Assembly (NCBI GenBank): GCA_003552325.1
Contig: PUKM01000235.1
Location: 1 to 8,504, forward strand
DNA length: 8,504 nt
Source: Natrialbaceae archaeon
GTDB lineage: Archaea; Halobacteriota; Halobacteria; Halobacteriales; Natrialbaceae
Direction of reading: 5' to 3'
This document shows positions 1 to 5,600 of this stretch, in pieces (position 1 is the stretch's first letter; each line of letters opens with the position of its first letter). A program made the position numbers and the translations under genes. Below the pieces are notes generated by a model. The model did not search any database and had not been told where the DNA came from. It saw nothing but the letters and a program-made list of their open reading frames with translations.

Positions 1-13
1 CAAATCTGATAAT

Positions 14-56
14 CAGCGGCCCATAGAACCCCTACAGCGGCCCCTTGAAGGGCCGC
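14..56. repeat. Direct repeat CAGCGGCCC x2 followed by a GC-rich hairpin
   Basis: CAGCGGCCC occurs at 14-22 and again at 35-43. The second copy forms the left arm of a perfect 7-bp inverted repeat, GCGGCCC at 37-43 and GGGCCGC at 50-56, with the six-base loop CTTGAA. There is no T-run after either side, so it does not look like a typical archaeal terminator. It could be an end or remnant of a mobile element, or a structural element belonging to a gene outside the window. Confidence 0.45.
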
Positions 57-332
57 AGTCTGCCACTTTCCAAAATCGCCACCCAACCCGAGGCAACTTT
101 GTTTTAGTCCGCCCATCTGCCCACGTACTGGGAACCGGGCTATTCGTGACTGAATCGAACCTCGCGCGCACCTTCGACGGCGGGACCGACGATGACGCCG
201 CCCAGGCCCTCGAGCAGTACGGAAAAACCACTTGCGACGCCAGTCAACACGACGCCGGTTCAGGAGCCACTTCGAGCGCCCTGAATCTCCCTCGCTCGAG
301 GCTCCGAACCTAGATCGACGACGGGGCCCCCG

Positions 333-542
333 ATGCCGTCACCTGTATCGAACGCGCTCGAGCGAATCGCCCACACCGTCGAAAAGGCTGGCTGTGACTC
401 GAAGGAGTTCACCATCTCACTCGATGAGGATCGGATCTCGCCGAACGAAAGACAGGCAACAGCCGATACCACAGTGGCGGGGACACGGGAACCCAAACGA
501 GGGAGGGGATTTTCTCATCCAGAACATACTGGTCTATTCTAA
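333..542 (+). CDS. Possible small hypothetical protein (69 aa) or gene relic
   Basis: This is a 69-codon frame starting at ATG 333 and ending with TAA 540-542. The first 50 or so residues have haloarchaeal character: an amphipathic stretch around NALERIAHTVEKAG followed by a Glu/Asp-rich segment (SLDEDRISPNERQ). About two thirds of third positions are G or C. The last 15 residues (basic, Gly/Arg/His-rich) are less convincing. I do not recognise a family. There is no good Shine-Dalgarno sequence before the ATG. The stop overlaps the next possible start as TAATG, an arrangement often seen in translationally coupled archaeal gene pairs. It may equally be a fragment of a decayed gene. The antisense frame at 260-496 is Ser-rich and looks like a shadow. 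Confidence 0.25.
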   Translation: MPSPVSNALERIAHTVEKAGCDSKEFTISLDEDRISPNERQATADTTVAGTREPKRGRGFSHPEHTGLF

Positions 543-688
543 TGTTCCCTGTGTATGAACGAAGGCGTACTGGACGTATGCGCGAGGCTACCCAAGCTGA
601 GGTTACGGATGCGATCGAAGCACTCGAGCAAGCCGAACGCGAGGACGAAATCGTCGTCGCTGAGGATCACGTCTCGAGTGAGTCGTGA
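542..688 (+). CDS. Possible small acidic hypothetical protein (48 aa) or C-terminal gene relic
   Basis: This is a 48-codon frame from ATG 542 to TGA 686-688, with an internal ATG at 578 that would give 36 residues. The segment after Met13 is strongly acidic and helix-prone (VTDAIEALEQAEREDE, then EIVVAEDH), which fits a haloarchaeal protein better than random sequence. The pattern of an Ala/Glu-rich helix followed by a short beta-like IVV segment would suit part of a winged-helix domain, but I do not recognise the family. The start shares its A with the preceding TAA (TAATG). It could be a coupled small gene or the last piece of a degraded gene. Conservation in related genomes is not known to me. 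Confidence 0.3.
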   Translation: MFPVYERRRTGRMREATQAEVTDAIEALEQAEREDEIVVAEDHVSSES

Positions 689-733
689 CGTCTACAGAGT
701 GGATGTAGCGGCAGAACAGTGGTTTGGATGGCG

Positions 734-771
734 AACACTGCCACAAAGCATACAGTGGCTCCTACAGTGTT
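734..771. repeat. Imperfect inverted repeat (two-part stem)
   Basis: AACACTG at 734-740 pairs with CAGTGTT at 765-771, and immediately inside it CCAC at 741-744 pairs with GTGG at 755-758. The loop is ten bases, with a six-base one-sided bulge. The motif ACAGTG recurs in the 710-768 stretch. There is no adjacent T-run, so a terminator role for the gene ending at 883 is weakly supported. It may be a chance structure or a remnant of a mobile element. Confidence 0.35.
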
Positions 772-882
772 CCCACCTGACGCGGGGTAAGGTCTGTCGT
801 TGCCACGCAGCCTTCCCACCGCCATTATCGGTCCCCGCGTCGCTTTACACACTCGAGCGCGTGCTTCGTCCGATCACCGGGC

Positions 883-2346
883 TCAAGCGAGGTCAGTCGC
901 CGAGGCGTCAGCGATCGCTGTGACGAGTTCGTCAACTCGAGGTGAGGCGCCGGTGGCCCGCTCGCCGGTGAGATTCGCCGCGAGGACGGCGAAACTGGTC
1001 ACGGGAGTCCCGTCGTCGGCTTCGACGACGCCTGCTAAGCAAGTGACGCCACGAAGGGACCCGCTTTTCGCTCGGATCGTCGCCTCGACGTCGCCTAACC
1101 GGTTTCGAACGGTCCCCTCCTCGCCTGCAATCGGGATCGTTTCCTGAAAGGTCTCGCCCCACTCGTGGTCCAGTCCCCACTCGATCATCGCGACGACGTC
1201 ACGCGCCGAGGCGAGGTTGTGTCTCGAGAGGCCGGAGCCATCGCGGAGCTGGGCGGTTTCTGCGCCAGCGTCGGCCAGTCTGGTGGCGAGTTGGTCCTCC
1301 CAGTTCAACCAGGTTCCAGTCCCGGCCTCCTCGTAACTGACGGTCCGTGCGACGTTCTCCGCCACCATGTTGTACGACCAGTCGTTGAGGTCGTCGGTGA
1401 TCGCCGACAGTGAACGTGACTCGTGGGTGGCGAGTGAGTCCGCCAACTCGAGGGGCTCAGTGGCGAGTGTGATCTCCGGTCGGCCTTCCCCGCGTGTGTT
1501 GAACTCGACGCCTTCGTTCTCGAGAGCGCGAGCGAAGACTGCCGCGGCGTGTTCGTTTGGTGTCCCGACCGGGACGGCGGCCGTCGCTTCATCGTCCGGT
1601 TCGATCCGCCCGGCGATTTCGACGGTGTTCGTCCAGTGGTCGGACGTTCCAATCGTCACGAACCGATCGTCGTCGACACACTCGAGCGAATTCTCGACGT
1701 CGAACAGGCCGGAGTCAGGCTCGAGGTCGACCTCGAGCTCACAATCGTCGCCATCTCGGGTAACGGTGACGGTGACCTGGTTCCGATCGGCCATCAGTGC
1801 TGAACTCTTCGCACCATAGGCCGCGGTTGTGTCCCCGACGGTCCACGCCGGGCCGTGTTCACCATCGTCGAACACCGACACGTCGACGACGATTGGACCG
1901 CGAACGCGGTCGACGTGGGCAGCGACCGTCGCGGCGAGGTCCCGAAGGTCATCGGCCGTGAGGTCAGGATCTCCCGAGGCAATAATGCCGAGCGACTCGA
2001 CCTGTCCGGGGGCGTTGTGATCCTCGAGTATCCCAACGGTTGTTTCGTACCGGTAGTCGGGGCCGAGGGCGTCGAAGGCGGCAGCAGTGGTCACGACTTT
2101 CGCGGTCGAGGCGAGTGGGACAGGTCGGCGTGAGCCACTGTCCAGCAGCGTCTCGCCGCTTTCGAGGTCGCGTGCAAAGGCACTGATCGCTGCTTCCTCG
2201 AGGTGGTCGAACACCGAACCGGCATCGACTGGTGGCGCTTCGGTATCCGTTGCGTCGGTCGGCTGGGTGGTGACACCGCCAACGCCGAGTGTAATCCCTG
2301 TCATCTGTACGAATCGCCGACGATTCAGTTCTAGTGTCTTGAACAT
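883..2346 (-). CDS. dacB: Exported D-alanyl-D-alanine carboxypeptidase/endopeptidase, PBP4 type (peptidase S13)
   Basis: This 487-residue protein matches the DacB/PBP4 class of penicillin-binding proteins, serine enzymes that cleave D-Ala-D-Ala bonds. All three active-site motifs are present: SxxK as S80-T-A-K83, SxN as S324-Y-N326, and a KTG-type box as K427-S-G429 (KSGSL). The DGSGLSRHN block typical of PBP4 is at 369-377. The roughly 240 residues between SxxK and SxN fit the large inserted domains of this family. The N-terminus carries a twin-arginine signal, NRRRFVQMTGITLGVGG, at residues 8-24, so the protein is probably exported folded by Tat. No lipobox Cys follows it. I chose the ATG at 2346 because it places the Tat motif near the start; an in-frame ATG at 2385 adds 13 residues. 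There is no Shine-Dalgarno sequence, suggesting a leaderless or near-leaderless mRNA. C202 and C223 could form a disulfide. Haloarchaea lack murein, so the natural substrate is uncertain. Confidence 0.9.
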   Translation of the reverse strand: MFKTLELNRRRFVQMTGITLGVGGVTTQPTDATDTEAPPVDAGSVFDHLEEAAISAFARDLESGETLLDSGSRRPVPLASTAKVVTTAAAFDALGPDYRYETTVGILEDHNAPGQVESLGIIASGDPDLTADDLRDLAATVAAHVDRVRGPIVVDVSVFDDGEHGPAWTVGDTTAAYGAKSSALMADRNQVTVTVTRDGDDCELEVDLEPDSGLFDVENSLECVDDDRFVTIGTSDHWTNTVEIAGRIEPDDEATAAVPVGTPNEHAAAVFARALENEGVEFNTRGEGRPEITLATEPLELADSLATHESRSLSAITDDLNDWSYNMVAENVARTVSYEEAGTGTWLNWEDQLATRLADAGAETAQLRDGSGLSRHNLASARDVVAMIEWGLDHEWGETFQETIPIAGEEGTVRNRLGDVEATIRAKSGSLRGVTCLAGVVEADDGTPVTSFAVLAANLTGERATGASPRVDELVTAIADASATDLA

Positions 2347-2374
2347 CGTGTGGGTTGCTTTTACTAAGTAGAGG

Positions 2375-2381
2375 ATTAATA
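2375..2381 (-). promoter_or_regulatory. Candidate TATA element for the dacB-like gene
   Basis: On the minus strand TATTAAT lies about 32 bases before the ATG at 2346. An archaeal TATA box sits about 26 bases before transcription starts, so the transcript would begin within a few bases of the start codon. This fits the absence of a ribosome binding site. A second AT-rich candidate (CAAATATAG on the minus strand, about 2396-2404) would give a leader of about 25 bases. Confidence 0.35.
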
Positions 2382-2420
2382 CCATAATCTAGCATACTAT
2401 ATTTGAACGCGTCTCGGGTG

Positions 2421-2428
2421 TTTTATAC
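2421..2428. promoter_or_regulatory. TATA-like element TTTTATAC, orientation uncertain
   Basis: TTTTATAC resembles the haloarchaeal TATA consensus and reads GTATAAAA on the other strand. On the plus strand it would start a transcript near 2450, with a leader of about 195 bases before the ATPase. On the minus strand it would start one near 2398, with a leader of about 50 bases for the dacB-like gene. No clear purine-rich BRE settles the direction. Confidence 0.3.
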
Positions 2429-2458
2429 ATACTATTGTGGGACTTCGAGACGTTCCGA

Positions 2459-2478
2459 CCGGCAATTAATTCCGCCGG
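2459..2478. promoter_or_regulatory. Inverted repeat CCGGC-N10-GCCGG, possible operator
   Basis: CCGGC at 2459-2463 and GCCGG at 2474-2478 form a perfect 5-bp dyad around a loop containing the palindrome AATTAATT (2464-2471). An outer pair, TTCCG at 2453-2457 and CGGAA at 2476-2480, adds further symmetry. It lies about eight bases before the TATA box at 2487-2492 and within the divergent promoter region. A regulator bound here could affect both genes. No protein is implied by the sequence alone. Confidence 0.35.
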
Positions 2479-2479
2479 A

Positions 2480-2492
2480 AGATACATATAAA
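2480..2492 (+). promoter_or_regulatory. Probable promoter of the pilus operon (BRE plus TATA box)
   Basis: TATAAA at 2487-2492, in the context ACATATAAATC, is the best plus-strand TATA box in the intergenic region. It is preceded by the purine-rich AGAT-type sequence at 2480-2483, which could serve as part of a BRE. Transcription should start about 2512-2518, giving either a leader of about 130 bases for the ATPase gene or a leaderless message for the small ORF at 2518. Confidence 0.5.
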
Positions 2493-2517
2493 TCGACTTA
2501 GAAGGATTCAGGGAGCG

Positions 2518-2655
2518 ATGGGTGTTGACGAGAGTGGCTGTCAGAGTGCGCGAATAGAAACCTACCAGACTCGTCGGCACGGAATTATCAAAGTTGGTAA
2601 TTATCACATGAACTTTTTGAAGGGTGCACAAGTGGTGAAGGACAATGGCTACTGA
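2518..2655 (+). CDS. Possible leaderless small ORF (45 aa) overlapping the ATPase start
   Basis: An ATG at 2518 opens a 45-codon frame that closes at TGA 2653-2655, eleven bases into the ATPase gene, which starts at 2645. The TATA box centred near 2490 lies about 28 bases upstream, so transcription could begin almost exactly at this ATG, a common haloarchaeal leaderless arrangement. The predicted peptide is mildly basic (RRHGIIKVGNYHMNFLKG) and resembles no family I know. Only about half of its third positions are G or C, clearly lower than in the neighbouring genes, which argues against strong selection as a protein. If translated, it would carry ribosomes through the ATPase Shine-Dalgarno site and could couple the two. 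It may instead be untranslated leader. Confidence 0.25.
   Translation: MGVDESGCQSARIETYQTRRHGIIKVGNYHMNFLKGAQVVKDNGY
2583..2606. repeat. Direct repeat AATTATCA x2 with an imperfect palindrome
   Basis: AATTATCA occurs at 2583-2590 and 2599-2606, a 16-base (about one and a half helical turns) offset. The second copy lies in TGGTAATTATCA (2595-2606), which is palindromic except for one mismatched pair. It sits downstream of the predicted transcription start and 40-60 bases before the ATPase ATG, so it could be an operator or a leader RNA element. Confidence 0.3.
2634..2638 (+). promoter_or_regulatory. Shine-Dalgarno site for the ATPase gene
   Basis: GGTGA ends six bases before the ATG at 2645, the usual spacing, and matches the anti-Shine-Dalgarno end of haloarchaeal 16S rRNA. 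It supports 2645 as the start and indicates that the ATPase message has a leader. Confidence 0.6.
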
Positions 2656-5600
2656 GGAGGCTGAGCACACACCTGCCGACGAGACGGGGACGTCGGTTGG
2701 GGCGGCTGAATCGGGAAATGCTTCTGAGACGGGCACGTCGAACGCGCGCGTCGGTTCGTACTCGTGGGCGGATTTTATGGAAGAGTACGGATACGGCGAC
2801 GAAATCGATATTTTGTATCCACATGGCACGAGCGGCCCCGACGATCAGCTAGGACTTGATCCCGATGAGTCGGCACGGACGACGGCTCCCACAGGTGCGG
2901 ACTGGGAGCGTGTGGAGTTCGATCCCACCCCGTTCTTGGGGTATCACCCCGACGAACTCCCCGAACTGATCGGTGACGTGTTCAAGCCAAATGCGGAATT
3001 TCTCCACGACATTTTCCGTAAATACGTCGATCCAGAAACGACACCCGTGATCAAGGGCTTTTACACCTGGGAACACTACAAGTGGGAGTTTTATTACGAC
3101 GACGACGGGTCTCGCCCTCGAGACAGTGCCGGCGAAATCGAGCCCTTCGATCGGGAAGCGGCACTCGGATTCGACCCCGAGAGCATAGCGGACAGACTCA
3201 CGGCAGGAACGAACGCCGCCATGGAACTCGACGACGTGATCGAGGATCGGACGGTCAACGTCAACGAGGATCTCGACGAGGACAAGTTCTTTTCGACTGC
3301 TGCAGGCGGCACGACCGTCACGAACCGGTACGACCTCGAGAAGGCGGTTCCGATGGAGAAGAAACTCCATTTCAACGAGGTAGAACGCTACTGGGTCAAC
3401 AAACCGTACTCGTTCGTCATCATCTTCCATTCGGAAAAGGAAAACGAAAAGAAGTACTACGCGGTTGAGCCGTACTTCAACGAGATCGAAGAGGATATCC
3501 AGAAGTTCCTCGGCGGGAAACTTCGAACCGCGATCAAGTACTCCGACGACGGGATCAAACACACCGCAGACGAGGAGGGCCGGCGGGAAGTCATCGAAGA
3601 GGAAACGCGACGACTCCTCAAACGCTACGATTTGTTCGATAAGCGAAGTGGAAAGACTGAAAAAGGCCTCATAGAAACGCTTCGAACGCTCCTCGAGGAC
3701 GACGACGAACACGCCGATACCGGGACGTACCAACTCGAGGGGCTCAAAACGCGACCGGAGCCGGCGATCCTGGCTGATGACCCGGACACGCTCACTGAAT
3801 ACCAGGTCGAAAAGCTGCTGTACGTGCTCAAACGGAACTTCCTCGGATACGAACTGATCGACCCGATCAAACACGACATCAACGTCGAGGATATCTCCTG
3901 TGACGGGTACAACTCGCCGGTGTTCGTCTATCACTCGGGGTACGAACAGATCATCTCCAACATCTACCACGGAAAGGAGGAGCTCGACGATTTCGTCATC
4001 AAACTGGCTCAGCGATCTGGGAAGGGGATCAGTAAACGACTCCCACAGGTTGACACCACCCTCCCGGACGGATCGCGGGCCCAACTCACCCTGGGCGAGG
4101 AGGTGTCCGATCACGGGACGAATTACACGATCCGACAGTTCAAAGACGTCCCGTTCACGCCAATCGACCTCATCAACTGGAACACGTTTAGCCTCGATGA
4201 GATGGCGTTCCTTTGGCTGGCTATCGAGAATCACAAAAGTCTGATCTTTGCCGGCGGAACGGCATCCGGAAAGACGACCAGTCTCAACGCAGTCTCGCTC
4301 TTTATCCCAAGTAACACGAAGATCGTCTCGATCGAGGACACGCGGGAAGTCGAGCTCCCCCAACGGAACTGGATCGCCAGCGTCACCCGCCCCTCGTTCT
4401 CGGACGACGACCAGGGTGACGTCGACGAGTTCGACTTACTCGAGGCTGCACTGCGTCAGCGACCGGACTACATCGTGATGGGTGAGATTCGTGGTGAAGA
4501 GGGCCGGACCCTGTTCCAGGTGATGTCGACGGGCCACACCACCTACACCACGTTCCACGCCGATTCGGTCGATGAAGTGCTTAAGCGGTTCACGACCGAC
4601 CCGATCAACGTCTCGAAGACGATGTTTACGGCGCTCGACCTGGTCTCGATCCAGACCCAGACCCGAGTCCAGGGGCAAAAGGTTCGCCGAAACAAATCGC
4701 TGACTGAGATCAACCACTACGAGGCCGAACACGACGAGATCAACGTCCAGGACGTCTACCAGTGGCAGGCGGAAACGGACGAGTACCTCAAGATGGGGGA
4801 GTCGAATACGTTAGAAGAGATCAAATTCGACCGCGGGTGGAGCGACGAGAAACTCGAGGAGGAACTGTTCAAACGGCAGTTGATCCTCGCGTACCTGATC
4901 AAGAACGATCTCAACACCTACGCAGAGGTTGCCGCAACGGTTCAGGCGTTCATCAACGACCCCGACACCATCCTTACGCTGGTCGCCAACGATCGCTTAG
5001 AACAGAGCCTCACTGACTTACGTGAGATGGAGAGTGTCCTGATCGACGTCGATCCCGAGAAAGAAGCGCTCGTCCCCAGACCGGACTCGACGAGTGAAAC
5101 CTACAACCTCTCGACGGATATCCTCGAACGGGCCGAGGAATCGCTCTTCGACGAGTACCGTGGAAAGGTCCCCACCGGATTGGCAAGCGCACTCGGCGAC
5201 GTCGAGACTGCGGATCCGATCGAAGTCGACCGTGCAGACGCCGACGAGTTCGACTTTGGCGGGAACGTCGATGATACGATCGGTGGCGACGCCTTGGACT
5301 TCGGTGATAGCTCGGGTGAGTTTGGCTTCGACACCGCGGACACGCCGGCCTGGCTCGACGACGATGGTGGGTTCGAAATCGGTGACGAGGCGTCGGCCGA
5401 TGCCACCGGTGGTGGGACAACAGCCGAGGATTCAACTGGCGAGACACCGGCTCCAGCCCCCGCTTCGAAACCTGGAACAGACGCCGACGCAGCCGAACCA
5501 GACCAGCCGCCAGCGCTCGAGGATGGATCGGCGTCGGCGGAGTCAGCGGTTGGCCACGTTGCTGACGATGGATCACCGGAATCCACTCGTCCCGAGAGTG

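Larger units (their letters stand above)
1..882. other. Region without a convincing intact gene; possible decayed coding DNA
   Basis: No long open frame has haloarchaeal coding character here. Frame 2 on the plus strand is open from the left edge to a TAG at 311-313. From about 92 to 235 it reads like haloarchaeal coding sequence (an acidic stretch with TFDGGTDDDAAQALEQYGK), but it has no clear start. Coding-like sequence then appears in frame 3 (333-542) and again in frame 2 (542-688). Such frame switching is what a decayed gene or a set of tiny genes would leave. From 689 to 882 I see only an inverted repeat. No transposase motif or terminal repeat pair was recognised. The minus-strand gene at 883-2346 ends at the edge of this region, and no T-rich terminator for it is visible. 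Confidence 0.5.

Noticed and set aside
734..771. Inverted repeat as a terminator for the dacB-like gene
   Set aside because: It lies about 110 bases past the stop and has no T-run on the minus strand, which archaeal termination normally needs.
667..852. Minus-strand frame of 61 codons after the dacB-like gene
   Set aside because: It has unusual Cys/Arg content, no acidic bias and no start signal, and resembles no family. It is probably chance.
2347..2385. Longer dacB start at ATG 2385
   Set aside because: It would put 13 hydrophobic residues ahead of the twin-arginine motif, and no ribosome binding site supports it. The ATG at 2346 gives a normal Tat signal, though the longer start cannot be fully excluded.
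1305..2395. Several Arg/Ser-rich frames in both orientations over the dacB-like gene
   Set aside because: The minus-strand frame with STAK, SYN and KSG motifs explains this stretch, and the others are shifted or antisense readings of it.
2389..2829. Minus-strand frame of 146 codons across the intergenic region
   Set aside because: Its composition is not haloarchaeal (few acidic residues, many Ser/Tyr/Ile). It overlaps the ATPase start in antisense and covers the promoter elements.
2849..4363. Minus-strand frame of 504 codons opposite the first half of the ATPase
   Set aside because: It lies opposite the conserved ATPase domains, shows no recognisable domain and has composition typical of an antisense shadow.
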